Of a stretch of 64,000 nucleotides of DNA, positions 7,959 through 17,700 are shown in pieces. The notes under the pieces are model-generated. The model searched no databases. It saw only the letters and a list, made by a program, of their open reading frames with translations, and had not been told where the DNA came from. This DNA is from Thiosocius teredinicola. GTDB lineage: Bacteria > Pseudomonadota > Gammaproteobacteria > Chromatiales > Chromatiaceae. The stretch covers positions 667,001 to 731,000 of the forward strand of contig NZ_CP019936.1 of NCBI RefSeq assembly GCF_002009425.1, read 5' to 3'. The translations under genes were made by a program, and so were the position numbers. Numbering within the stretch: position 1 is the stretch's first letter; every line of letters begins with the position of its first letter.

Positions 7959-10157
7959 TCAGGGTAGCGGATCACACATGATGGGTTTGTAGGTGTCCGC
8001 AAGATCGCTTTCGCATCGCCAACCGATCATGTCGCCTTCAATCTGTGGCACGAAGATCACCGACCTGCCTTCATACAGTGCGAAATCGTCGTACTCGATG
8101 ACGACGCGGCCGTCGTCCGGCACGATCGAGATACGATAGCGGTCGCTGTTCAGCGATCCTGGGTTCAGTTCCACGACCTCATCGGCCGACGGGAAGCGCG
8201 CATTGTCGGCGTAGAAGGTTTCGACGAGCAGCTTTGCTTGTTCACCCGACACCATGCCCTGATTGACCGAGGCTGCTTTGATGTACTCGTTGTACGCGGG
8301 AAGGGCGATCGCTGCGACGATGCCCATCGCCGCCACGCTGCCGGCACTGTTGCCGGCGAGCAGCAATTCGGCCGGGTTGCTCTCGAAGGTGAATTCGAGC
8401 GCCAGCTGCGACTCGTTCGACGTGAGTTTGACGCCGAACGATCCTTCGTCGGGCACGCCTGCTTCGCGCGCCGTGGGCAAGGCAAACATGTCGATCGGGC
8501 GTTGCACCACGTCGCCAAGGTACGACAACATCTCGAGGTTGAATTGGTACATCAGCCCCGGTACGTCATCGTTGCGCAGGGTGCCCAGCAGCAGCGCACC
8601 GTCCGCCTGCATGCGCTGCGTCTGCTCCAGCCATTGGTCGACCGGGGTGCGCTCGGCGATGTAATTACGGTCCATCAGCACCTGGGGGAGGCTGGACATG
8701 ATCAGATAACCGTCTTCCTCGATCCAGTAGGTGTGGCTGGGGGCATCGAGAAAACGTCTGGCGAGGATTTCGCCTTCGCTCTTCGCGGCTGCCGCATCGT
8801 CGGGAAGCAGCTGTTCGAACGGGGGCATGGTCAGGTGATGGTAGATATTCCCGCCGATCTCGCGCGTTTCATGCTTGAACCCGAAGCGCTGCACCGCGCT
8901 GTCGATGATCGCATGGAACTTCTGGCCATCCTTCAGACGTACAGCCACGTATCGTCCCGCGTCGTCGAACACGATGCTCATGTCCTGTCCGAGCGCTGCC
9001 AGCAGGTCGTCAATCCCGAAGCCCAGTTTCTCTTTGAATTCGCGCTTGAAGTCCTGGTACTTCTGCATGTCCTGCGGCGTGCTGAACTTGGTCAGCTCCG
9101 CTTCGAAGGCAGCCCAATCCGCGGTGCTTGGCAGGCCGAGTACCGCAATGCCGGTGGGATCGCCTGCGGCACTGAAGGTGGGGGCGTCGCCGACCAGCGG
9201 AAGGAAGGTGCGGAATCCGCGCTTGGGCATCTCCACAACCGCTTTGAGGCGGTGAATGCCGCCGCTGGCGCCGAGGCCGACGGCCAGGCTCTTGATATCG
9301 TTGACGCCGAACATGTTCATCATCGCAACCTGATCACGCGGCCCCATCGCGCTTGCCAAGCCGATCAGCTGGGTGGTGTTGACCCAAACGAACAACCCTT
9401 GGCCGCTAGCATCGATACTCTGTTCCACGCTGTACATCGGATGGGTCGGATTCGGCTGGAGCGCCTGAGCGATGGACGCCGTTGCCGACGGCGCCGGGCC
9501 GACGCTGCCCGACAGGAAAAGCCGCGACTCGGCCTGGTCGAGTCGGACCGACAGGCGCATGCCGCCTGCCAGCAGTTCGCCGGGCTGGTCTGCCTGCACC
9601 GGGTTCAGCATGGCGACTCCCGGGGCCTGGCTCGTCGCCTCATCGAGAAACTTGTTGAGTGCAGCTGCGTCGCTGAAATCGACAGCCATCGTGATCATCA
9701 CGACCGGTGCGGGGTTCTGCTGATCCGTGGGGGCGAGCACCGCAATCTCTATCGGTGACGTGGCGTGCAGCAACAGCAGGCTCAACATCGGGCGTGCATC
9801 CGGCGGAAACTCCGGGAGCACGGTCGCACTGAAGCCTTCGCGTATTGACCGCACCGCATCGGCATACGCGGCCGAACCCACGGCTTTGTCCAACACGCCG
9901 CCGGTGGGTACGCCCATCATTCCCCAGATGCTGGGAATGCGTGCATAGCCATACACATCGTTGGGAAGCCGCTCGCGCAGGTAAGCAGGTTTCGACAGCG
10001 CTTCTCCCGTTGCCGGCTCGACTGCGCGCATGGTCGGCTGCTGGGTTTCGACCGCCGGTGCCGGCTCGGAAACCTGCTGCGGCGTCTGTGCCTGGTCACA
10101 GGCGGACAATATAGAGATGGCGAGAACGAAGGTCAGCCAGCGAGAGCGTGTTTGCAT
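7959..10157 (-). CDS. Large lipoprotein (DUF3352-like) with C-terminal pilin-like domain
   Basis: A 732-aa lipoprotein: signal peptide with lipobox ISILSAC (mature N-terminal Cys near residue 20), then a Pro/Gln/Glu-rich linker. A large region (about 50-600) resembles DUF3352-type proteins (TGIAVLGLPSTADWAAF; FKEKLGFGIDDLLAALGQDMSIVF). Residues about 604-732 look like a type IV pilin without its first residues: a hydrophobic helix GSVAAMGIVAAIALPAYNEY, then TFYADNARFPSADE, and two C-terminal cysteines in WRCES...KPIMC like the pilin D-loop disulfide. No prepilin peptidase site is present. Start 10157 gives the signal peptide; 10187 would add ten residues. Function unknown. Confidence 0.75.
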   Translation of the reverse strand: MQTRSRWLTFVLAISILSACDQAQTPQQVSEPAPAVETQQPTMRAVEPATGEALSKPAYLRERLPNDVYGYARIPSIWGMMGVPTGGVLDKAVGSAAYADAVRSIREGFSATVLPEFPPDARPMLSLLLLHATSPIEIAVLAPTDQQNPAPVVMITMAVDFSDAAALNKFLDEATSQAPGVAMLNPVQADQPGELLAGGMRLSVRLDQAESRLFLSGSVGPAPSATASIAQALQPNPTHPMYSVEQSIDASGQGLFVWVNTTQLIGLASAMGPRDQVAMMNMFGVNDIKSLAVGLGASGGIHRLKAVVEMPKRGFRTFLPLVGDAPTFSAAGDPTGIAVLGLPSTADWAAFEAELTKFSTPQDMQKYQDFKREFKEKLGFGIDDLLAALGQDMSIVFDDAGRYVAVRLKDGQKFHAIIDSAVQRFGFKHETREIGGNIYHHLTMPPFEQLLPDDAAAAKSEGEILARRFLDAPSHTYWIEEDGYLIMSSLPQVLMDRNYIAERTPVDQWLEQTQRMQADGALLLGTLRNDDVPGLMYQFNLEMLSYLGDVVQRPIDMFALPTAREAGVPDEGSFGVKLTSNESQLALEFTFESNPAELLLAGNSAGSVAAMGIVAAIALPAYNEYIKAASVNQGMVSGEQAKLLVETFYADNARFPSADEVVELNPGSLNSDRYRISIVPDDGRVVIEYDDFALYEGRSVIFVPQIEGDMIGWRCESDLADTYKPIMCDPLP

Positions 10158-10623
10158 GGAACATACATCCCTGATGTGTTGTAACAAGCCCCCGGTCTCG
10201 AGGGCACGAAAGCATCAGAGCGGGACGAGGCTCGCTCTGAAAGGGCAAAAACGTGACGATTGGGTAACGGTCAGCATCCTTTCCGATCTAGGCCGGGCGC
10301 CCAAATACCGCAGCAGCGGCGTGGGCAGCAACGCACCTGGTGCGTTGCCGGATCATTTTGCAGACGGGATCATATCTCAACGTTCCCGGGCTTGCCCGCG
10401 AGTCGGCAATCTCAGGGCGTTAAATCTGCCCGGACCGTGCGTGAGGCCATCGAACTTCCCGCAGCCGGCGGGTGAGGGGTGCTGTGATGGAAGCACCCGT
10501 TTATACTGCGAAGAACACCGATTCAGGCGCGCCTGCGCTATGGTCAATCCCTGCCTTTGACAAGGCCGCCGACACCCGAGCACATCCCGCATTGCGGATG
10601 CGAAACGACAAGGATCACATGCG
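10158..10623. other. Divergent intergenic region with two dyads
   Basis: This 466-base gap separates the lipoprotein gene from dihydroorotase. I see no convincing gene. It contains an 8-bp inverted repeat (TCAGAGCG / CGCTCTGA, 10215-10240) and a 21-base near-perfect palindrome (10328-10348). AAGGA at 10610-10614 is the likely ribosome site for the downstream ATG 10624. The distance suggests promoters for both flanking genes, but none is clear enough to place. Confidence 0.5.
10328..10348. promoter_or_regulatory. 21-base palindrome, candidate operator
   Basis: Two 10-base arms (GCAACGCACC and GGTGCGTTGC) are exact reverse complements around a single T. The shape fits a binding site for a dimeric regulator as well as an RNA hairpin; the one-base loop argues against a simple hairpin. 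It lies 171 bases upstream of the lipoprotein start and 276 bases upstream of the dihydroorotase start. The regulator is unknown. Confidence 0.4.
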
Positions 10624-11964
10624 ATGAGCCAGAAACTCCTGATCAAGAACGCTCGAATGGTCAATGAAGGGCAGCAATTCGACGGCGATCTGCTGATCAG
10701 CGGCGAGCGCATCGCCAAGATTGCCACCGGCATCAGCGCCGACGGTGCCGAAGTGATCGATGCCGACGGCATGCTGTTGATGCCGGGCATGATCGATGAT
10801 CAGGTACATTTCCGCGAGCCGGGTGTCACGTACAAGGGCGACCTGGCCACCGAGTCGAGCGCTGCCGTGGCCGGCGGTATCACCTCGGTCATGGAGATGC
10901 CGAACACCAAGCCGCAGACCGTGACGATCGATGCGCTGCGCGACAAGTACGCCATGGCGGCCGGCCGCGTGCGGACCAATTATTCTTTTTATCTCGGCGC
11001 GACCAATAACAACATCGACGAGATCCGCAAGCTGGGGCACGACGAGACCTGTGGCATCAAGGTGTTCATGGGGGCGTCGACGGGCAATATGCTGGTTGAT
11101 GATCCCGCGGTGCTCGAGCAGATCTTCCGCGATGCACCGACGCTGATCGCAGCGCACTGTGAAGACACGCCGACGATACTCGCCAACGAAGCCAAGTACC
11201 GCGAGCAGTATGGCGAAGAGATCCCGATGCGTTTCCATCCGACAATCCGCAGCGAAGAGGCGTGTTGGAAATCGTCATCGATGGCCGTCGAGTTGGCGCG
11301 CAAACACGATGCGCGGCTGCACGTACTGCATTTGACGACGGAACGCGAGCTCGCCTTGTTCGAGGCCGGACCGGTCGAAGGCAAGCGCGTCACGGCCGAG
11401 GCCTGTGTGCATCATCTGTACTTTAGCGAGGCGGATTACGAAAAACGCGGTAGTTTCATCAAGTGCAACCCGGCAATCAAGACGGCTGGCGACCGTGCCG
11501 CGCTGCGTGCTGCGCTGGCCGAGGACAGGCTTGATGTCATCGCCACGGATCACGCGCCGCATACCCTTGAGGAAAAAAGCGAGTCGTCGTACTTCAAGGC
11601 GCCGGCCGGTCTTCCCCTGGTGCAGCACGCTTTGGCGATGGCGCTGGAACTGGTGCACGACGAGGTCCTGACCCTGCCGCAACTGGTGCACAAGGTCTGT
11701 CATGCGCCCGCCATACTGTTCGATGTCGCCGAGCGCGGCTATCTTCGCGAGGGCTACTTCGCCGACCTGGCGCTGGTCGATATGCTGCATCCTCACCGTG
11801 TCGAGAGAGAAGACGTGCTGTACAAGTGTGGCTGGTCGCCGCTCGAGGGCGACGTGTTGCGCTCACGCGTACACACGACCATCGTCAACGGCTCGGTCGT
11901 GTACCAGGGTGGCAAGTTCCCGCGCGACCCTAACGGTTTGCGATTGTCATTCGATCGCGGTTGA
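10624..11964 (+). CDS. pyrC: Dihydroorotase
   Basis: A 446-aa amidohydrolase that cyclises carbamoyl-aspartate to dihydroorotate in pyrimidine synthesis. Motifs: LLMPGMIDDQVHFREPG, the lysine of GIKVFMGASTG (candidate carbamylated metal bridge), AAHCED, HVLHLTT and TDHAPHTLEEK. The first histidine of the usual HxH is Gln (DDQVH), which I recall as normal for one dihydroorotase subgroup rather than a sign of decay; the remaining metal ligands are intact. An allantoinase or hydantoinase relative is less likely. It stands alone, away from other pyr genes. AAGGA lies about nine bases upstream. Confidence 0.88.
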   Translation: MSQKLLIKNARMVNEGQQFDGDLLISGERIAKIATGISADGAEVIDADGMLLMPGMIDDQVHFREPGVTYKGDLATESSAAVAGGITSVMEMPNTKPQTVTIDALRDKYAMAAGRVRTNYSFYLGATNNNIDEIRKLGHDETCGIKVFMGASTGNMLVDDPAVLEQIFRDAPTLIAAHCEDTPTILANEAKYREQYGEEIPMRFHPTIRSEEACWKSSSMAVELARKHDARLHVLHLTTERELALFEAGPVEGKRVTAEACVHHLYFSEADYEKRGSFIKCNPAIKTAGDRAALRAALAEDRLDVIATDHAPHTLEEKSESSYFKAPAGLPLVQHALAMALELVHDEVLTLPQLVHKVCHAPAILFDVAERGYLREGYFADLALVDMLHPHRVEREDVLYKCGWSPLEGDVLRSRVHTTIVNGSVVYQGGKFPRDPNGLRLSFDRG

Positions 11965-11996
11965 AGTTGCCGTGGGCCGGTTTGCCGGCGAGCCAC

Positions 11997-12848
11997 TCAG
12001 GTCTTGGCGATCGCGCCTTTGTCGATGCCCTCGAAGGCCCGCACGATGAAGCGCTCATCCGGGTGCTCGCTGCCTAGAACCTGCGCCACATGGTCGGCCA
12101 GGTTTTCGACCGTCGAATCCGTGTCGATCAGGTAGCAGGCCGATTTCGGCAGCGTCAGTCCGAAATGCCCCTGTGCGCTGCGGTAGCCGAACTCGTAGTA
12201 CTCGACGTTATCGCGTTGGCTTGTGCCGATTACGTCTTCGCGTGTGCCGATGTAGATATCGGCCCACACCGTCGCCCAATGTTTCTCCAGGTCGTGGTCG
12301 CGTTGACCGTTGCGCATTATCTCGATGCGCGACCTGTGTCCATGTGCGATCCGCTGGCAATTACCGTCATGCCGTTTCAGGCCGTGGCTGTAGTGATAGA
12401 AAGCGCCGTCGGTGTTCTCCGGCCACAGGCAGATACGGATAGCGCTGACGTTCTCCGGCGTTTGCGGCGACAGGTAGTCGGCAATGATCTGCGCCAGGCG
12501 GTCGGTGGCGATGCGCTCGCAGGGCACCAATCGAACGGCATCGCGCGGTGAACGGTGTTCAATCACGCGCTCGTCTTCGAGCCCGAAAGTCAGGTGCACG
12601 CCTTCCGGGTAGTCGGCTATCTGCAGCGCCTCGTAGTCGGCCGGAACCAGAAGCTTGTGATCGAATTGCTCGTCGATCATGCGTTTGATGGAACGTTTGA
12701 CTTCGCCGAAGTCCAGAACCATGCCCTGGTAATCGAGGTCGCCATCGAGTTCGACATCGACCTGCCAGCTTTCACCGACAAGGCCGCGCGATGGGCTCAG
12801 GTAGGAGCAATCGATTGAAGTGAGTCGGTTCACAAAAAGGGTTGCCAT
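11997..12848 (-). CDS. 6-pyruvoyl-tetrahydropterin synthase / QueD-like protein
   Basis: A 283-aa protein, about twice the size of a typical QueD. The N-terminal half shows FVNRLTSIDCSYLSP and LDYQGMVLDFGEVKRSIKRMIDEQFDH, which is the conserved QueD/PTPS block for Zn and substrate binding; the C-terminal half shows YHYSHGLKRHDGNCQRIAHGHRSRIEI, which looks like the PTPS N-terminal Zn site (H...HGH). The blocks may be circularly rearranged or two PTPS units fused. QueD makes 6-carboxytetrahydropterin for queuosine; whether this protein does so is not certain. Start 12848 (MATLFVN) is preferred over an upstream ATG because family similarity begins there. Confidence 0.75.
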   Translation of the reverse strand: MATLFVNRLTSIDCSYLSPSRGLVGESWQVDVELDGDLDYQGMVLDFGEVKRSIKRMIDEQFDHKLLVPADYEALQIADYPEGVHLTFGLEDERVIEHRSPRDAVRLVPCERIATDRLAQIIADYLSPQTPENVSAIRICLWPENTDGAFYHYSHGLKRHDGNCQRIAHGHRSRIEIMRNGQRDHDLEKHWATVWADIYIGTREDVIGTSQRDNVEYYEFGYRSAQGHFGLTLPKSACYLIDTDSTVENLADHVAQVLGSEHPDERFIVRAFEGIDKGAIAKT

Positions 12849-13027
12849 GCGCGCAGAATACCCGGAAATCGGCGATTTGGAAGCCGCACGATCGCAGCGG
12901 ATATGCGTCGCAGCGAAAAGCATCCGGTGTCTGGTACGCTTGGCCTCATGGATACTCAAAGGACCTTTGGCCGAAAAACGCAGTCGTATTAGTTGCGTGT
13001 TTTCAATCAGCCGGATCGAGCTGCAGA

Positions 13028-14749
13028 GTGAGGCTTTTTTTTCTTATTGCCTGCGTGGCCGTGACGTCGCCGGGTGCGATTGCCGATGTGACCATCGAAG
13101 CACCTGGCGCCGACAAAACGCTGCAGGAGAATCTTCGTACGCGTCTCGAACTGGCGGATGAACCCTGTGATGCGCCGGGCTGGCGCGTGCGCCGGTTGTT
13201 TTCAGCCGTTGAAGAAGATCTGCAGCCTGGGTTGCATGCCTTCGGCTACTACCGCGCGACCATCGACAAGGACCTGGATACCGCCGACCCGAAATGCTGG
13301 CATGCCAAAGTGGCGGTTGAACTGGGTGAGCGGGTGACTGTGCGCAAACGCTCGGTCGCTGTGCAGGGCGAAGCCAAGGATGACCCGGCCATGAAGGCCT
13401 TGCTGGCCGACCTGCCATTGGCAAAGGGTGCGCCGCTCAATCATGGCGAATACGAGGCGATCAAGGATCGTCTGCGTGCGCTCGCTTCGCAACGCGGCTA
13501 TTTCGATTTTGCGTTTTCACGTCAACAACTGCGTGTCTACCCGGATGATGCAGCGGCGGAGATAGACCTCGTGGCCGACAGCGGTCCACGCTATCGCTTT
13601 GGTGAAATCCGGATTGGTGAACAGCCGCTCGACCGGCAGTTCATCGACAAGTTGACCCAGGTCCGCGAGGGCGAGCCATACAACGCGCGCCAGTTGACCG
13701 CGCTCGATCGCAGTCTGAACGATGCCGGCTATTTTCAACGTGTCGAGGTGCGCGCCTTGTTTGACGAGAAGCGCGACGGTGCCGTGCCGATAGAGATAGT
13801 GTTCGATCCGCAGAAACGCCACGCCTGGCGCTTCGGGGTCGGCTACGCCACCGACACCGGGCCGCGCGGCACGGTGCGATATGACAACCGCTACGTCAAC
13901 GACGTTGGTCACCAGTTCAAGAGTGAGTTGCGATTGTCGCCGGTTGAATCCGGGCTCACCGCCGATTACACAGTCCCGGGCGAAAAGCCCTTGTTGGAGA
14001 CCTACAGCTTCGGTGCCCGCTTGTTGCACGAGGAGACCGAAACCGCCGATAGCGACAGCATCACCTTGTTCGCGCGCCAACAGCTCAAGACCTGCAAATG
14101 GAAGCAGACCCGATTCCTGGAATGGATGTATGAAGACTCCACGGTCGGCGACGACAATACGAGTTCATACCTGTTGATGCCGGGTATCAGCTTCGAACGC
14201 CTCGAGGCCGACGATCCGCTGCGCACCTATCGCGGCTACCGCATCTTTTTCGAGACCCGGGCGGCCCACGAGAACCTGCTGTCGAGCGCGTCTTTCGTTC
14301 AGCTGCGCGCCGACCTCAAGGGTATCTATCGCTTCGGCGACGCCGGCAGGTTGACCAGCCGGATCGAAATCGGGGCGACCATCGGCGACAGCATCGACAA
14401 CCTGCCGGCATCCCTGCGCTTCTTCGCCGGCGGTGATAACAGCGTGCGTGGCTACGAGTACGAATCGCTTGGCCCGGTAAACGACGATGGCGACGTGATC
14501 GGCGGCCGCCACCTGTTGACCGGCAGCATCGAGTACGAGCACCCGGTGTTTGAAGAGGATTGGTGGGTGGCCGCGTTCATCGATGCCGGTAATGCATTCA
14601 ATTCCGACGAAATCGATCCGAAGGTGGGGTATGGCATCGGTGTGCGCTGGTACTCACCCGTCGGCCGTCTGCGCGTCGACCTTGCGTTTCCGGACGATAC
14701 TTCGGAAGACGACTGGCGTTTTCATATCGGGTTGGGTGCCGACCTGTGA
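13028..14749 (+). CDS. tamA: Translocation and assembly module subunit TamA (Omp85 family)
   Basis: A 573-aa outer-membrane Omp85 protein, close to E. coli TamA in length. GTG 13028 gives a signal peptide (VRLFFLIACVAVTSPGAIA). Three POTRA domains follow (about 22-260), then a 16-strand barrel with the lid-loop motif GGDNSVRGYEYESLGP and a terminal strand ending WRFHIGLGADL. With TamB it assists insertion of a subset of outer-membrane proteins and has been linked to phospholipid transport. Its TGA overlaps the tamB GTG (GTGA), the standard tamAB arrangement. Confidence 0.93.
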   Translation: MRLFFLIACVAVTSPGAIADVTIEAPGADKTLQENLRTRLELADEPCDAPGWRVRRLFSAVEEDLQPGLHAFGYYRATIDKDLDTADPKCWHAKVAVELGERVTVRKRSVAVQGEAKDDPAMKALLADLPLAKGAPLNHGEYEAIKDRLRALASQRGYFDFAFSRQQLRVYPDDAAAEIDLVADSGPRYRFGEIRIGEQPLDRQFIDKLTQVREGEPYNARQLTALDRSLNDAGYFQRVEVRALFDEKRDGAVPIEIVFDPQKRHAWRFGVGYATDTGPRGTVRYDNRYVNDVGHQFKSELRLSPVESGLTADYTVPGEKPLLETYSFGARLLHEETETADSDSITLFARQQLKTCKWKQTRFLEWMYEDSTVGDDNTSSYLLMPGISFERLEADDPLRTYRGYRIFFETRAAHENLLSSASFVQLRADLKGIYRFGDAGRLTSRIEIGATIGDSIDNLPASLRFFAGGDNSVRGYEYESLGPVNDDGDVIGGRHLLTGSIEYEHPVFEEDWWVAAFIDAGNAFNSDEIDPKVGYGIGVRWYSPVGRLRVDLAFPDDTSEDDWRFHIGLGADL

Positions 14750-17700
14750 AGCGCGTCCTGAAGATTCTGTTGTGGCTGCTGTTGCTTGTTGTCATCGCTG
14801 TACCGGTAGCCCTGTACAGCGTGTTGATGACCGAGCCGGGTAGCCAGTGGTCGCTGAGAAAGGCCAGCGATTGGCTGTCGGGACAAGGCTACACATTCTC
14901 TTACAGCCACAGCGAGGGACGCCTGGCCGAGCGCGTTACGCTGCATGATGTGGTGTTCTCGATGGACGGCACCGAGTTCGCTGCGAAGCGCACGACGCTG
15001 GAGTGGCGTCCATGGGAGTTGAGCAACGACCGGCTGCATGTCGTTTTGCTCGAGGTCGTAGACAGTCGCCTGGCACTGCCCGCGTCACCGCCGTCGGAAG
15101 ACGGCCCGGTATCCATCCCGGATATCGTCCTTCCGGTAGAGGTCGTTGCCGATCGTCTGGCGATTGAGCGTTTCCAGTTCGAACAAGCGGATGCCCGTTA
15201 TTTCATCGATGCCTTGAGCGTGTCTGCATCACTTGCCGACGAGGTGCTCGCACTCAACGGACTGTCGTTCAAAGGCATGGATGTGCAATTGACGGGTGAG
15301 TTGACACTGGGTGCGGTTGCGCCGCATCGACTCGGCGGACGTGCGGCGATCCAGGTGAGCGAAGCACTGCTCGGGCCGGATGTCGGGTACCTCGCGGCGA
15401 CCCTGGAGTTAGGCGGTGAGGCACTGAAGCCGGCGTTGAACATCAAGGTAACGGATCCGGCGAGATTGACCCTGCACGGAAAGGCGCAGCTCGATCTGCC
15501 GTCGCCGGCGTTCGATGTGGCGGCGAACTGGGACAAGGTCAGCTGGCCGCTGCGCGGCGCACCGACAGTGACGCTCAACGATGGGCGACTGACGTTGGTT
15601 GGCAGCGCCGACGATTATCGTGCCGAATTGCAGGCGCTGGCGGAGGCCGAGTCGATGCCGCCGGCCGAGATGGACGTTACATTGCGCGGCGACCTGAACG
15701 GTATCGTATTGCAGCCGGCAGTGATCAAGGCACTCGACGGGCAAGCGACAGCCGATGGTTCGGTCAGTTGGCAGAAGCAGCTCGAATGGGCGGTCGATTT
15801 GCAGCTTGCCGGAATCAATCCACAGGCGTTGGCTGCCGAGTGGCCTGGCAAAATCGACGGCAGATTGCGGGTCACCGGAAACCTCGATCTCGAATCGGGT
15901 GGCGATCCTTTGGTCGAGCTGGCGATTGAATCGCTGAGTGGTCAGTTGCGTGGCTACCCGGTCAGTGCCAGCGGCAATGTGGCGATGCGTGGAAGCCGAT
16001 TGCGCGCTGACCGACTCGCCATCGCGTCCGGTGCAAACCGGGTGAACCTCGATGGCCGTTGGGATGACGCACTGGATCTCAAGTTCGTCCTGGATGCGCC
16101 CGATCTGGCTGGGTTGTTGCCGGACCTACAGGGCGGCCTGCAGGGCAACGGCAATGTCAGCGGTTCGGTCGACAAACCGGTTATGGTGGCCAAGCTCACC
16201 GGTTCGAATGTCACCTATGAAGGCAACTCGGTGAACAGTGTCGACCTCGATATCGATTGGCGCGGTGAGCGAGGGCAGGGGCAGTTGCGGGCCGCGGGCA
16301 TCGACGCGCAGGGCACGCGGATCGACGAACTGACGACGGACATAAACGGGACGCTGGATGGTCACGACATCGCTTTGCATGCCGCCGGCGACGTCGGCAG
16401 GCTTGACCTTGCTGCGCGTGGTGGATGGCAAGAGACGCTCTGGCGGGGCACGCTGAACCGCTTGGAGCTCGATGAGCCCAATGTTGGTCTATGGGTGCTC
16501 TCCGAGCCCAGCGCGATCAAGCTGGGGGCTGAGCAGATTGACGCCGAACAGCTTTGCCTGGGTCGCAATGGGGCCGACGTCTGTGTCGATGGTGGCTGGC
16601 AGGCAGAACAAGGTCTTGATGCCAACGGTCGCTTGCAGGGTTTCGATCTGGCCAAGCTGGTTGGCGTCTTGCCCGGCAATGCCGTGATCGACGGTGTGCT
16701 GCAAGGCAGGTTCAGCGTCACGGGAGCGTTGGACAGGCCCGATGCGCAATTCGAGCTGGCGCCGGGGGATGGCGAGATCCGCTTTCCGGAAGCCGAAGAG
16801 CCCTTTGTATTGCCGTATGCCAACGCCCGGATTAGTGGTCGCTTCAAAGATGACCGAGGTACATCCGAGCTGACCCTCAGCCTTGGCGCCGCCGGTGAGG
16901 CTCGTGGCAAGGTGAACCTCGGGCCTGCAACTGACGGCGATCGTTCGCTCGACGGCAACATCACGGCAGCTTTCCCCGACCTGAGCCTGATCGCCGGCTT
17001 CGTTCCGCAACTCGAGCAGGTGCAGGGTCGGCTGAACGTCCAAACCAGGCTGGGCGGTTCGCTGGCCGAGCCGCGCGTTGAGGGCCTTGTCTCGATCGAC
17101 GATGCGAGCGCACGCCTGCCCGCTGCCGGTATCGAGTTGAAGGATATCGGCCTGGCACTGCGCAGTGACGGCGGCCCCATGCAGGTGAACGGGCAGTTGA
17201 CCTCCGGTGAGGGCACCTTGCGCATCAATGGCAACGTCGACCTTGGTGGTGCCAAGGGGCCAGCGGTGGACCTGACCCTGAAGGGTGATGGTGTACTGGT
17301 CGCGCAACTGCCCGAGGCCGTCGTGAAGATATCGCCCGACCTCACGCTGAGCGGTAGCGGTCCCTACCATCTCGCTGGCGTGGTGCGCGTGCCGCAGGCC
17401 AAGATCGAATTGAAGGAACTGCCGCCCAGTACCGTGGCGGTGTCCGACGACGAGATCATCGTGAACGGCGATGAGGCGCCGGAGATCGAACGCGGCCCCG
17501 GCAACCTCACGGCCAAGGTGCGCGTCGAACTGGGTAAGGATGTGACCTTTGCGGGCTTCGGCCTGAAGACAGGGTTGGCCGGCGCGATCGATGCATCGGT
17601 CGACAGCAAAGGCACCAACGCGCAAGGCAAGATCGAGCTGATCGAGGGCGAGTATCGCGCCTACGGCCAGGATCTGAAGGTGGAACGCGGGCGCCTGCTG

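Noticed and set aside
8238-9758. 506-aa open frame on the plus strand opposite the lipoprotein gene
   Set aside because: Antisense shadow: no recognisable domains, Arg/His/Gln-rich composition typical of reversed GC-rich coding sequence, and the minus-strand gene has a lipobox and clear domains.
10188-10270. Riboswitch-like leader upstream of dihydroorotase
   Set aside because: A hairpin is present (10215-10240) but no block matches a riboswitch class I know, and it is over 380 bases from the start codon.
10795-10830. Gln in place of the first His of the dihydroorotase HxH metal motif (DDQVH)
   Set aside because: I recall the DDQVHFREPG form in a whole subgroup of dihydroorotases, and the other ligands are intact, so it is probably not a sign of inactivation.
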